62,000 nt of DNA from Apostichopus japonicus (taxonomy: Eukaryota > Echinodermata > Holothuroidea > Aspidochirotida > Stichopodidae). Numbering within the stretch: the stretch's first letter is position 1; each line of letters opens with the position of its first letter. Below, piece after piece: positions 12,351 to 23,700 of the stretch. The stretch is from positions 8,465,001 to 8,527,000 of the forward strand of contig NC_092563.1 in the NCBI RefSeq assembly GCF_037975245.1. The letters run 5' to 3'. The notes under the pieces were generated by a model. It worked only from the letters and a program-made list of their open reading frames with translations. It was not told the origin of the DNA and did not search any database. Both the position numbers and the translations under genes were made by a program.

Positions 12351-12559
12351 ACTAATTGAATTTAGGCTGTAGTTTTTAACTTTAGACTTTAAGTGACTTT
12401 ATGCGGTATCTCTTTGCAGTATTATTTGTTTTGGATCAATACAGAAACCAACAACTGAGAGTATCAGCACTTTGTATTTTTTTTTTTCAATTCTTTCTAC
12501 ATCTCAACAGGAATTTCACTTCAATATGTCATTATGCGTTGTGCGGTTTCTCATTGGTA

Positions 12560-13312
12560 TAGGGTGGATGAAAATGGTGGTATAAGATGGATGATGAAGG
12601 TGGTATAAGGTGGATCAAGAAGGTGTCATTAGCAGAGTGAAGAAAGTGGTGTAGGGTGGATCAAGAATTAAGATGGTATAGGGTGGATCAAAAAGATGAT
12701 ATAGGGTGGATCAAGAAGGTTGTGTAGGTGGATCAAGAAGGTGGGATAACGTTAATCGAGAAATCGGCGAAGGTGGATCAAGAGGATGATATAGAGTGAA
12801 TCAAGATGGTGATATAGAGTGGACCAAGAACGTGATGTTGGGTGGATAAAAAAAATTTGGAAAGTGTGGATCAAAACGGTGGTGTAGGCTGGAACAAGAA
12901 GTTGGTATAACGTGGATCAAGAGGGTGGCGTAGGATGGATCAAGAGGGTGGTATAAAGTAGATCTAGAAGGTGGTATATGGTGGATCAAGAAGATTATAT
13001 AGTGTGGATCAAAAAAGTTTGTATATGGTTGATCAAAAAGGTGGTATAGGGGGGATATAAAAGGTGGTGTAGGTGGATCAAGAAGGTGATAAAGAGTGGA
13101 ACATGAAACTGATAAAGGGTGGATAATAAGGTTGTAAAGTGTGGACTAAATAGGTGTTGTACGATGGATCAACAAGGTCATATAGGTGGATTAAGAAGGT
13201 GTTGTAGGGTGGATCAATAAAGTGGTATAGGGTGGATCAACAAGGTGGTATAGGTGCATCAAGAAAGTAGTGTACGGTGGATCGAATAGGAGGTATAGGG
13301 TAGGTCTAGGAG
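12560..13312 (+). repeat. 23-bp minisatellite, copy A
   Basis: Tandem, degenerate copies of GGTGGTATAGGGTGGATCAA+GAA, about thirty units with one- to several-base indels. It lies downstream of the gene and is duplicated at 45,440-46,218 with a different arrangement of variant units. Confidence 0.95.
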
Positions 13313-13349
13313 GTGCAGGTGTCAATTAATACATTATGCATTGTGCACA

Positions 13350-14100
13350 AGGCGGTCTGGGTTATCATGTACCGATTCAGTGATCCAACGTCGGCTCTAG
13401 AGGTCACCATAAACGTTGAGCATTTGGCGCCTCGTACGAAACTAGAACCTTTTGCGATCAAGAGGAAACTGCAACCTTCGGCTCCTCAAAGAGTCGGTAT
13501 CTTCGACACCTCTGACCCATCGTAGCACCGGTTCCGGGCCAGTAAATCGGAACCTACCAAAATGACAGAAAATTACTATTAGAACCATTGTCTCGTTGGA
13601 GACGATCTTTTACCGAAGTGATCGAGAGCTATTTGCTGCTTCACCCGTCCCTTGGAAATTACTCATAATATTGAAACATAGTATATGAAATATTGCAATA
13701 CTCATCTTTACATCATAAAAAAAGCAGAATGTTAAATTTATAACATGAAATCGGCTATATGTACCTCCGTGTTATTGCTGTCATATTTAGGGTTTTCTTA
13801 TAGACAGAAACGTGAAAAGACTGGTAAACTGTATACAAACTTGTTACCATAAACACAATACAGGTTGATAAAGCGTGGACGGTAATCACAGTGGTTATTC
13901 CTCAGAAAAGTTTCTTCTGTCCCTTTCGTTTTCCTTCTACATGCCCAGAACAAAGGTCTTTGCAAGCTTCTGGTAATAAATGGTGGTGAAGCCGTGTTTA
14001 TACGGTTCGTTTAATAATAACCACAGTTGCTAAGCAACGTTGCTCTCTTATGGTTTAATGGATAAGCTGATTATATAGTCTGAGGAGAGAGAAATAGAGA
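13350..14100. repeat. Dispersed composite repeat block R, copy 1
   Basis: It contains the sub-blocks CCATCGTAGCACCGGTTCCG (near 13,516), GAAATCGGCTATATGTACCT (near 13,747) and AAAGCGTGGACGGTAATCAC (near 13,870). These recur in the same order at 46,255-46,864, 49,795-50,430 and 52,065-52,560. Partial copies are at 47,535-47,725 and 49,275-49,440. Past 13,953 this copy continues like the 49.8-50.4 kb copy, not like copy B of the segmental duplication. A 71-codon ORF at 13,313-13,525 overlaps it and is probably fortuitous. Confidence 0.85.
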
Positions 14101-14285
14101 GGTATCGGTTTTTAACCACTCCTATAACTATAGCACAGTTTACCTAACGAAATGTGTCCCCATCGTTCGTTTGAAAACTTTTACACATGCACGTCTGGTA
14201 ATCAACCAATCAGAAAACTTCTTTGAGGTAATGTCAATCACGTCCGCTAAACCAAATTTTAGCTTTGAGCGTCTTTAAAATTGTA

Positions 14286-14643
14286 GTGAGGTGGCAGAAC
14301 GGGAGAGTGCACGTCTGCAGTACCTGAGGTCCCTGGTTCAAACCTCGGTGTCGACACTGACACCAATTTTCACCCGCTCCTTTCTCGTAGTAGGAAAGTG
14401 GCTACACGTGGGAAGCGGTACTCACCTCCTTCGGAGGGGACGTTAAATTGCGGTCCCGGGAGCAGGACTATACACCCCTGCCTCGTTACTTCAGGGCACT
14501 ATTCGAAAAGAGAAGGCGAGATTCGCCGGTGTCCTTCCACGCACAAAAACTTGGAACCTCAATAATTTTCCGACTAAGGATTCGTTAGTCTGCTGAAGCA
14601 CCTTCGGGTGGAAGCATAATACGAGGTGTATCGTATCGTATCG
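14286..14643 (+). mobile_element. tRNA-derived SINE with target-site duplication
   Basis: The head carries RNA polymerase III-like boxes: A-box-like GTGGCAGAACGGGAGAG and B box GGTTCAAACCT (14,336). A GC-richer body with CTTCGGAGGGGACGTTAAAT follows. The tail is pentanucleotide copies of GTATC. The element is flanked by the 11-bp direct repeat TTAAAATTGTA at 14,275-14,285 and 14,644-14,654, which is the expected target-site duplication. The tail suggests mobilisation by a LINE with a simple-repeat 3' end. Confidence 0.85.
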
Positions 14644-14654
14644 TTAAAATTGTA

Positions 14655-16400
14655 TCCAATGCTACGAAATGAAACATATACTGGACAATATACTTACAAC
14701 TGGGATTCTTCTCGTAATTAATTGGAGACGAGATCAAGTTTAAACATATTTTCACAACTAGTACATAGATTGAGAACGTTTCAGCTGTGCTATAGCCTAC
14801 AAAATATTTGTAAAACTGAAAAAAAGGGATCGATCATGCGCATTAGGAACCAGAACCGTATGTACGTCACTGGACCCAGAACCTAGACACATTCCTATTA
14901 GGACCGGTATGACAGCGCCTTCTGCTAAAAACGGTAAAGATACCTTTTTGCAGTAATTAATGCGTTAAAACAATGAACTTCTGTTAATGGGTTATCACAG
15001 CTAAATCAACATAATACATTAATATGTATGCATGACCTCCTTTTTTTCTGCCTCTTTTCTTTAATCTTTCCTACTACCTTGCGCTGTTTTTCAACGAAAG
15101 TTTGATTTATTTTGCCCTTTAAAACCTCTTGAAATAATTTTTAATTCTATCACTTAGCTTTCAATTTGAATATGTTATGAAGTGCTCCGTTCAGTTGCTG
15201 TCCACTCGGTGAGTATAAATATAAACTGAACCCTCGTCCAATTCAACAGTGTCAACAAGGGTTGTGTAATTTTGTTTATAGCTTGACCAAGGATAACTCA
15301 ATAACAATTTTAAGTATTAAGTAAATAGCTTGGAATAAAAAAAACCTCACAAGTGTTGACGTCACTGAAATGACAGTGCCAAATTAGTGACAAATATCAC
15401 GTTTGAACATAATATCACTAGCTAACATTGAATATATCATGGAAATGATATGCAGAATAACAAAATAAACCCTAATATCAGAAATTATTACATAGGTGGA
15501 AAAGCAAAGGAAACAAATATTATCGACGGGTAAAGATGGCACATGCAATATATTTTCTGAAATGAATGTCATGTTATGAACTAATTACCGCACTTGTTGT
15601 TATTTATGTTGTCTATAGTACTTTTCGTTTTCCGCCTCGAGGATTTGGTTTGGGACTACCGCCTGCCCCCCTCCTCACCTTCATTCTTTCAAAGACCCTC
15701 CAGACCCATGCTATATGTCCATGCACTTTATGAATATTTGGTACTTATATAAGGGCCCTTAACAACTCCCTTTTTAAAGGTTATAGTCAATTTTGATATG
15801 CCGAAAACCCTTAAACAAGTGTCCTATTAGTCAGTTAAAGTGGGCTTAACTGACTACTTAGGTTTACAGTGTAACAATTCAATAGAATAACATAAGACTT
15901 TCATGTCATGGTAAAAGTATTCCCTCATATTAAAATTATGTTTTCGCCCGAAAAATAATTCTGTAATTAGAATATTTCAGAACCATCCTACTTGTGGAGG
16001 ATATAGAAGAATTTGTCAACTATTGAAATAGTTGGACGATTAAATTACTGTAAGCAGCCTAATTTCAAACGAGGAGTGCAAGCATAGCAAGCACTATCGA
16101 TTTGAAAGCAATGCGACATTGGAGAAGAAATTTTAAATTTTCGACATGCAACTTTTCAACTTTAACAAACTTAAAATAAGAAAAAAACGTCCAAATTAGT
16201 TGAGAAAGCTACCGTGAAAGAAAAAGAAAAGCTGACCCCCCCCCCCCCCCCCTTAGGGACGTTCACCCACCAAGTTTTTCGGTTAGCTAGATCTTGACTG
16301 CAATCAACCGGGCAACGTCAGATCAATGTAGAAAAGACAATTAGTTTGTATTGTTTGGTATATGTATATTATGTGATATTCTTCTCAAAGTCAAAATTTC
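14655..16400. other. Non-coding stretch, no gene recognised
   Basis: No long ORF or recognisable protein motif. It contains a short inverted repeat TCAGTTAA/TTAACTGA (about 15,833-15,855) and a 17-C homopolymer at 16,236-16,252. Confidence 0.6.
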
Positions 16401-16409
16401 ATCATGGCT

Positions 16410-16500
16410 ATTGCCATGGCAACAGCCCAAAGTAGGGATGGCTTTGACTTTCCTGGTTGTGATTGGTTTCACCGAGACAGCTTCAAATATATATACTGAG
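16410..16500 (+). promoter_or_regulatory. Promoter-like cluster: RFX X-box, inverted CCAAT, TATA-like
   Basis: ATTGCCATGGCAAC (16,410-16,423) matches 13 of 14 positions of the palindromic RFX X-box GTTGCCATGGCAAC. ATTGG (inverted CCAAT) is at 16,462-16,466, and ATATATATAC, a TATA-like run, is at about 16,487-16,496. A consensus splice donor CAAAG|GTATGT (GT at 16,539) follows about 40 bp later. The arrangement would suit a promoter with a short non-coding first exon, possibly of a ciliary gene. No downstream coding exon is recognised. Confidence 0.4.
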
Positions 16501-16817
16501 ACACTAACGTTGTGCTTTTAGGTTATTTAATTACAAAGGTATGTCATATTCTTAAATTCCAAGTTTTAATGAATGTGTTGGTGATCACACCAACCATTAA
16601 TCTAATGGCAAACAAGCCGATTGTTATAGCTGAGGGTCCTAGCTAACAGAAAAACATGGTGGGGTGACAATCCCTAAAAAAAAACAAGGTGGGGGCGAAA
16701 CTCCCTAAGGGATCCGCTTTTTTTTGGGGGGGGGGGTGTTTCGCTGCGTTGCACTTGTACGTGCTCCTGCTTCAGTCCTCTCTTTGCTACCTACTCTCTT
16801 GTTTTCGCGTTATTTAT

Positions 16818-17022
16818 TGATGACAAGATATATTTGCGTCAAACTGTATGAAGTGAGCGTGACGCATTTGCGAGTTACCCAATAGTAATACCAGTTCCTA
16901 ATACAGGACGATACCATGGTTACATACAGTTATCCGATTTACCTAGCTACGTTTATACCATTCATGCTTAAACCTGCTTTTTGTCATGTAACGCCTAATA
17001 AAATGACACGACATCTTGTCCC
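16818..17022. repeat. ~205-bp duplicated block, first copy
   Basis: Matches 17,806-18,014 (shared AAGATATATTTGCGTC, GCGATACCATGGTTAC-type and TTCATGCTTAAACCTG). Both are in the same orientation, about 990 bp apart. No coding potential is seen. Confidence 0.8.
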
Positions 17023-17805
17023 CCCCCCCTCATAATGGGTTCTATACTTATGGCATATATCTTACAGTTACATGGTTTAATTTAGCAGTGTCAATTGATA
17101 GGCTACTGATTTGCTACATTCCACTACAACAGAATGTACAAAACACAAATAAATGGAAACAAACATAAAAGAAAAAAAATTGAATCAATGGTAAATAACA
17201 TGAACAAAATTGACTTGATTCTACAATATTTCGCACATAGCCACTCGTGGTAATATTTGACAGAATTATATCCTCTCACTCATACGCAAAATGGGAGCAG
17301 GGACATCCAGCAGGCAAGCAGGGAGAATCCCCTGCTAGGGAGAATCCCCTACTAGTGAGGAGGAAAACTATGCCTGACCTCTGCCACAATCGTAGTTCAT
17401 GTGATTGAAAGATTGAAAACAGGTGTTTCACGATTGTATCATTCCCTTTTCTTTCCATCTAATTTCTTCAGTTTTAAATCCATAGAAAGGATCAAGCAGC
17501 ATATAGCTCTGTTATGATTGTATAAAGTGTGTTTTTTCAGAGGGATTTCTTATAAGAATGCTTTCCCTGTTAGCTTTCCTTCATTTCATGGCGATTAGTT
17601 CTTGGGATCAACGTAATTTGGTTCTTCCTTCCTTTTGACACTTACAACACTTACAATACTTTATAACATGCTGTTCTTTTTCAAGATTAAATGTGTTGCA
17701 TGAATAAATTTGGGTCAGGTGAGGAAGGTAGTTAGGGGGAGGGAGGAATGTTTTCGTTGTCACATCGTCTAATTAAAGATGATGGTCCCACTCTATTTTG
17801 CATGT
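17023..17805. other. Non-coding stretch, no gene recognised
   Basis: Nothing supportable except a short local repeat AGGGAGAATCCCCTNCTAG near 17,317-17,356 and a G-rich tract near 17,730. Confidence 0.5.
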
Positions 17806-18014
17806 TCTTGATGATAAGATATATTTGCGTCCAATCGTATGGAGTGAGCGTGACACAATTGCGTGCTACCCAATGGCAATATCAGATCCTAATACAAGGC
17901 GATACCATGGTTACGTAAATAAGGTTACCCAATTTACCGAACTACGTTTATACCTTTCATGCTTAAACCTGATTTTTGTCATGTCGCGCCTATTTCGATG
18001 ACACAACATCTTTT
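17806..18014. repeat. ~205-bp duplicated block, second copy
   Basis: Partner of 16,818-17,022, with scattered substitutions and small indels. It lies between non-coding stretches. Confidence 0.8.
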
Positions 18015-19100
18015 GTTAAACAGAGTAAAACAGAGTTCTGGATGAAAGACAAATAATAAATTAAGGTGAGTTCTCGATGAAAGTCAAATAATTTATTTGT
18101 TCTATGTTCAATTATTTCAAACCCACATTCTTTGAGAGGCCACGCAAATACCTCTTTTCAAATCAATAGGAGGAGGAAATTTAAGTTATATTCCGTTCCT
18201 CTATTTCTTTGTTATAGAGATCTAATATACAACTTTCATGGTTCAGTAACGTATCGGCAAATGAAATGAGAAGGAGGGGCGGCGATGAAAAGAGAGTAGC
18301 TACGACCTTGAAAGGGACCAGCTATTGTCTCCTATAGCTTATGCTTTATAGAGATTTTAGCTACTGATAGAGTCGACCATGTCAGAGTGTTGACGAAATA
18401 TACACGCAAATACCGCAGTTTCAGAGTATCAATAAACACAACAAGTCACTGCGGGCTAAACAAAGTCTTGTAGTTGACGAATTCCCGATCCCGTGTTTCC
18501 CAAATCTACTTGCATAAACTCAAAACCCTATGAATTATGTTTCGAGTTTCGAATAACTGTGCTATTACCAGCCAATCAGATTCCCAAATAAGAGTAGTCA
18601 CATGTAGTTAACGACTTAACGTGTTTGACTTAATAAGTATTGTCCCTTCCTCATTCAAAAAGGTCTTGAAATGTGATTAGGTATTGTTTGTTGAAATGTT
18701 AGGCTTAATCCTAGTTCATAATCGTCTGCATAGAATATAGTTGTAAAGGGAGACAACCTACAGCAATAACTCTCTTGCGAGCACAATCGTAAGCGACCTT
18801 TTTGTGAATAAGAAGATTTCACGGAATCCGTTTTTCTTTTACTGCTTGCTTCAAATTCATCCATAGTATCGGGGAATAAGCCTATTGTACATTTACGTCT
18901 TGAAAGGAAACGACGTTCTTACTGTTTGTTGCAATGTAAACAAAGACATTGAAGCGTGAGCTTCTTGCCAATAAAGATATTCAGATCCGTTGTTCTAATG
19001 AGAGTGAAACAGGATGAATAGAGATTTCGTTGAAGGCAGTGTCATTCACTGTGACCAATAGATGGAATCCAACCAATAATACCAATTTAAGCACGTTAAA
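18015..19100. other. Non-coding stretch, no gene recognised
   Basis: No persuasive ORF, repeat or RNA gene is seen. The short minus-strand ORF at 18,655-18,864 has no recognisable motif. Confidence 0.5.
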
Positions 19101-19108
19101 AGTTAACT

Positions 19109-19180
19109 TGTCAAATGGCTCAGATGGTAGAGCAGTGGACTGGTAACCCGATGAAACTGAGTTCGACTCCATCAGTGGTT
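19109..19180 (+). other. tRNA-like sequence (degenerate tRNA or SINE head)
   Basis: TGGCTCAGATGG (19,116-19,127) is a perfect pol III A box and AGTTCGACTCC (19,160-19,170) a near-perfect B box at tRNA spacing. The D-arm stem GCTC/GAGC is intact, and the loop CTGGTAA would present a GGT (Thr) anticodon. The acceptor, anticodon and T stems do not pair properly, so a working tRNA is unlikely. A degraded SINE head or tRNA pseudogene fits better. It ends about 60 bp before the Tx1-like element's left target-site duplication. Confidence 0.6.
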
Positions 19181-19240
19181 GGTTATACACGTTATAAATT
19201 TCTTTTTCTCTTTCAGTAGTCGACGCTGAAGTCTTGATAT

Positions 19241-19256
19241 ATTAATTCAACCACAT
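19241..19256 (+). repeat. Target-site duplication, left copy
   Basis: ATTAATTCAACCACAT, identical to 24,269-24,284. The pair brackets the Tx1-like retrotransposon and marks its exact ends. Confidence 0.93.
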
Positions 19257-19366
19257 TCTGATCTCGTTCTCGTACGGTTCAGACGTGTTTTCTCTGCTCT
19301 TTGCCTTGTGCAATTTTCAGCGCTTACATATTACTTTATTGGTTTGTCGTTCTCTACGTTTTGAAA

Positions 19367-20704
19367 ATGTCAGCGGATTTGATTCGCTCGCAGTCTGTAC
19401 TGATGAACTTCGATGAGGACAACACTATCCGATCGGTCCTAGGAAAGTTAGAAGGCATAGGTATATCTGCAAAGGAACATTTGGTGACGGTTCAGAGTTT
19501 ACTGAAAAGACAGTTTGATGTTACCTTTAAGACGGATGATCTAAAGCGGCAGTTTATGCCAGTTTTGTGTGGACTGAACGGTGTTACATCGACATCATAT
19601 ACTGATCAGGTGAAAATTGTCACAGTTTTATACGTGCCATTTGAACTGGACGATAACGTAGTCCGTTTTATTCTAGGGAAGTATGGAAAGGTTTGCGGCT
19701 CGAGGTTCCAGGAATACCGTGAGTTTCCTGGACTATTCAATGGTACCAGACAGTACAAGGTGGAACTGGAGAAGGACATACCTTCTTCGTTAAAGTTGGG
19801 AGGTCGAAACTGCTGGGTCAGATACAGTGGCCAGCCAAGAACGTGCCTGAAATGTGACAAAGAAGGTCATATTGCTAGTGAATGTCAGGAGGTGAGATGT
19901 TTTAACTGCCTTAAGCTAGGCCACACCTCAAAGAACTGTGATGCACCAGTTTCTTGCCAGACATGCGGAAAGTCTGGCCATCTGTATCGGGATTGCCCGA
20001 TATCATTCGCAAATAAAGTCCGACCCCAGTCATCGGAGTGGGCCGAATGCGATAATCATGTTACAAAAGAGTTGGGAGGGCCTAAGCCCGTACAAGATCA
20101 ATGTCAACCGGTTACCTACGCGGTAAGGACAGAGATTATGGAGGATGCGCAGGTGGAGAGTGAGGCGGAAGATGTGGTGGGTGAACACGATACCCCGGCC
20201 ACAACTGCGGCGGAGTGTTCGGTGGAAACCCCCGTTACAGAAGTGGAGGCAATGGAAGTCCCTGTGCCAAATTCGAAAGAATCAAAGCGTAAGGCGGACC
20301 AGACGGATGACAAGGATGACGCCTGGATTACACCAAAACGATCTACGCGAAGTAGGAGAGAATCTCCTATCGGACGCGGTCAGCGGTCCCAGAGTCGGGA
20401 TGGAAGCAGTGCCCTACAGAGGGCTAAAGAGAGAATAGAACAGTGCAATATTTGGTCAGGGAATGCAAATTGGATATCATGTTTTCAGCCACGTTGTCAA
20501 GAGGCCTTTCATTCATTTGAGGATTTTGTGCTTCACTTAGAGGAACAGCACGCCGGTGCAAAACCGGGTAAATTTACATGCCCAGTGAAAAGGTGTAAGG
20601 GGGTCATGAGTGATCCAAAAGATTGGATACTCCATTTGGCTAACGAACATCCAAGTTACGTACTTCAGCATGGTACAGCGTTTTTCGACAAATATTTTTT
20701 ATAA
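19367..20704 (+). CDS. Retrotransposon ORF1: zinc-finger nucleic-acid-binding protein
   Basis: About 445 residues from the preferred ATG at 19,367 (AAAATGTCAG context); the frame is open from 19,301. Three CCHC zinc knuckles are consecutive from residue ~160: CLKCDKEGHIASEC, CFNCLKLGHTSKNC and CQTCGKSGHLYRDC. A Glu/Ser/Lys-rich, probably disordered linker follows (residues ~220-355). Two C2H2 fingers with identical spacing C-x4-C-x12-H-x4-H end the protein (DNA 20,480-20,669). ORF1 proteins of this type bind element RNA and form RNPs. CCHC knuckles are usual in the superfamily; the paired C-terminal C2H2 fingers are less so. The stop TAA (20,702-20,704) directly abuts the ORF2 ATG. Confidence 0.93.
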   Translation: MSADLIRSQSVLMNFDEDNTIRSVLGKLEGIGISAKEHLVTVQSLLKRQFDVTFKTDDLKRQFMPVLCGLNGVTSTSYTDQVKIVTVLYVPFELDDNVVRFILGKYGKVCGSRFQEYREFPGLFNGTRQYKVELEKDIPSSLKLGGRNCWVRYSGQPRTCLKCDKEGHIASECQEVRCFNCLKLGHTSKNCDAPVSCQTCGKSGHLYRDCPISFANKVRPQSSEWAECDNHVTKELGGPKPVQDQCQPVTYAVRTEIMEDAQVESEAEDVVGEHDTPATTAAECSVETPVTEVEAMEVPVPNSKESKRKADQTDDKDDAWITPKRSTRSRRESPIGRGQRSQSRDGSSALQRAKERIEQCNIWSGNANWISCFQPRCQEAFHSFEDFVLHLEEQHAGAKPGKFTCPVKRCKGVMSDPKDWILHLANEHPSYVLQHGTAFFDKYFL

Positions 20705-23700
20705 ATGGATATGAGACGTAATTCTAATTGTAACGTTTCTATACTGAGTATAAATGTAAGGGGATTGCGAGATTCGGTAAGACGAGCTCGTATAACAGAG
20801 TGGGTAAAACTTTTGAATGTAGATATTGTGTTAATGCAAGAAACTTATCTGAGAGAAAATGATTTTGATGGTTTTAAAAATAGCTGGAAGGGGAAGGTTT
20901 TCTTTTCTCCTTCTTATTCGGTACATTCTTGTGGGGTTCTGATCGCCTTTTCCGATAAATTGAATTGTACTTATTCTCAGATCCGCCATGACGATATCGG
21001 GCGTTGTATTTCGGTTCTGTGTACTTTCTCCAGGTTTTCTTTACGTATCTGTAACATTTATGCACCCAATTCCGGGTCTGAAAGGCGATGTTTTTTCAAT
21101 AATATGAGTACTTACACGCGGGGAAGAGAACCTATTATTTTAGGAGGGGATTTTAACTGTATTATGGAGGATCAGGACAGATTGGTGAACTCGCCTTTTT
21201 ATTCTTGTTTTGTGGGTCGAAATGAGTTGGAGTCTTTGTTATCCTTTAGTAATTTAATCGATTCGTGGAGGGTATCTTATCCAACACAAGCAGGAGTTAC
21301 CTGGAAAAACCCGGGTCAAGTCCAAAGCAGCAGGCTTGATAGGATTTACATTCCAAAGGATATGGCCTTTGCAGATTCTTGTTGTATTCCCTGTATTTAC
21401 TCTGACCACAAAGCTATTGGGGTTTCTATTGTTATCCCTTGTGCTCCAAACAAAGGCCAAGGCTTTTGGAAGTGCAATGTTTCTATTCTAAAGGATATAG
21501 ACTTTTGTAAAGAGTTAGAGTTTTATTATGCTCTTTGGGGTAATTTAAAGTCAGGTTTTGAGTCAATTTCAGATTGGTGGGAAGAGATAAAGAGAAGAAT
21601 TAGGGATTTAATGATCACCTTTGGTATTCGTCGTGCGAGGGAGAGACGACAAAAGTTAGCTCAGCTAAAGGAAACTTGTATTACTGGGAACAGGGCTGAG
21701 ATTGATCGTATTTTAAGAGAGCAAAGCAGAGGGGCCATAATTCGGGCTAGAGCCAGGTTTGTTGAAGAGGGGGAGCGACCGTCTGCGTTCTTTTATAAAC
21801 GAGAACACGCACGTGCAAAGTGCAAAACAATTGATAGTATACGGGATTCCAGAGGTAGAGTGGTCTTTAATGAGGATATTTTAACAGTGTTTCATGGGTT
21901 TTATAGCAACTTATATAAAGAGGAAATTAGTGTAGAAGAACAATGCCAAAACGAGTTCTTGGACTGCGTTCAAAACGCTTTATCTAAGGAAGAGTGTGAA
22001 ACGTTAGAAAGGCCTCTTGAGCTAACCGAGATTAAGAAGGTCCTAGTTTCTATGGCCTACGGCAAGTCCCCGGGAAGCGACGGGCTCCCCTGTGAATTTT
22101 ATGTTACTTTCTTTGACTTAGTTGGAGAAGATTTGTTAGATGTTTTCAGTGACGGGTTCAATAGGGGGTCTCTTACTGAGTCGCAGAGAACTGCTATTAT
22201 AAGTTTGCTTAAGAAAGATGGTGATCCGTTAGACCCAGGCAATCGTAGACCAATTAGTCTTTTAAATACTGATTACAAGCTGTTAGCGAAGACTTTGCAA
22301 GCAAGATTGTCTACAGTTATGTCTAAAATTGTTAATGATTTTCAAACGTGTTCTGTGCCTGGCCGTAGCATTCATACTACTTTAGCCACGGTTCGCGATA
22401 TCATTGAGTATTCTAATATGAAAGGTAATCCATGTGCTCTAATATCTGTAGATCAGCACAAGGCTTTTGACAAAGTCAATTGGGATTTTATGTTTAAAGT
22501 TTTATTAAAAATGAAATTTGGAATTACGTTTCGTCAATGGGTCAAAGTTCTGTACACAAATATCAAAAGTCTGGTCAATGTAAACGGTAGTTTCACAGAA
22601 GATATATTCATTCATCGGGGAGTTCGTCAAGGCTGTCCTCTGTCCCCAGCCCTGTATGTTTTATTTATTGAACCGTTAGCTAGATACATTGAGAAGTCAA
22701 GGGATATTCGAGGTCTTTACATACCTGGAGGAAAAGGGAAATCTGTAAAATGTTTGCAATACGCTGACGACGTGACTTGTGTCGCAACAAGTCAGACCGA
22801 TATAATTGAGTATTTTCGAGCGTTTGAAAGGTTCAAGCTAGCTACTGGGGCCTCACTAAATCTAAGTAAGACTAAAGGTTTGAAGTTAGGGGGTTTTGTT
22901 GGGCGCAAACTTAGAGGGAACATCAATTGGGGGGAACTCGGAATTACAATTTGTGGCGTTTGTTTTGGGTCACAGGAGAGTGTTCGTAGTAATTGGGAGA
23001 AACAACTAGATAAGATGAAGTCTAAGATTGAAGCGTGGGACAAACGGTATCTTACTTTGCTCGGAAAGGTTGCCGTTATTAATACTTGTTTATTCCCTTT
23101 GTTCTATTACCTTGCTCCTGTTTTTTGTCCAAGTAGGGACTTTGTTGCAAAGGTGAATCAACTATGTTTCAAGTTTTTATGGGAAGGAAAGACCGAATTA
23201 GTGGCACGGAAGGTCGTTTCGTTAAACTATAGGTCCGGAGGGTTGGGTTTGGATCATTTCGAGTTTAAGATGAACGCTTTATATGTGAAACATTTACTTC
23301 CGTTTCTCTGTCGTAGCGAGTTAGACTCGTGTAACTATCTTTTTGCTAGGTATTTTTTGTCTGTTAAGCTTCGGCGGTTGTACCCCCATCTGTGGTCGAA
23401 TTCGGTTCCTAATTGTTATGACACAACAAAGTCGTACAGTAATGCGATCTCAATAATCCAGTTTATGCACTCGATAGACCCTACGTTTGTAAAGATTTCT
23501 AGTACCAGGAAACTGGTTAGTATTTTGGACAATGAAACGGTTATTCCTAGGGTTCAAAGCAATGATCCATCTTGCGACTGGGACAGCATTTGGAAAATGG
23601 CGTTTCTCCCCATTTTATGTAATAAGTTAAAAGTTTTAAATTGGAGAATTACTCACGGGGCAATGTGCACGGCAGAGAAACTGCACAGGTGGGGGATTGG

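Larger units (their letters stand above)
5851..13953 (+). repeat. Segmental duplication, copy A
   Basis: About 8.1 kb that is collinear and in direct orientation with 38,775-46,864, offset about 32.9 kb. Homology begins at CAAAATCAGTGTCGTGTAGA (5851 and 38,775). It ends after the CTACATGCCCAGAAC block (13,953; near 46,864 in copy B). It contains one complete gene, an antisense LINE relic in intron 1 and a 23-bp minisatellite. The copies differ by substitutions and indels, including ~120 bp present only in copy B upstream of its TATA box. The terminal ~300 bp also belongs to a dispersed repeat, so the exact right breakpoint is blurred. Confidence 0.93.

Noticed and set aside
12560-13312. Possible CRISPR-like array
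   Set aside because: Units are head-to-tail degenerate 23-bp repeats without spacers, in a eukaryotic genome: an ordinary minisatellite.
13313-13525. 71-codon ORF also found at 46,220-46,435
   Set aside because: It lies in repeat block R at the minisatellite edge. Its amino-acid differences look neutral, and other block R copies do not keep it.
19109-19180. Functional tRNA-Thr(GGT) gene
   Set aside because: A and B boxes are good, but acceptor, anticodon and T stems do not pair.
20145-20438. Arg/Trp-rich ORF and several minus-strand ORFs inside the retrotransposon
   Set aside because: Shadow frames of ORF1 and ORF2, which have clear motifs.
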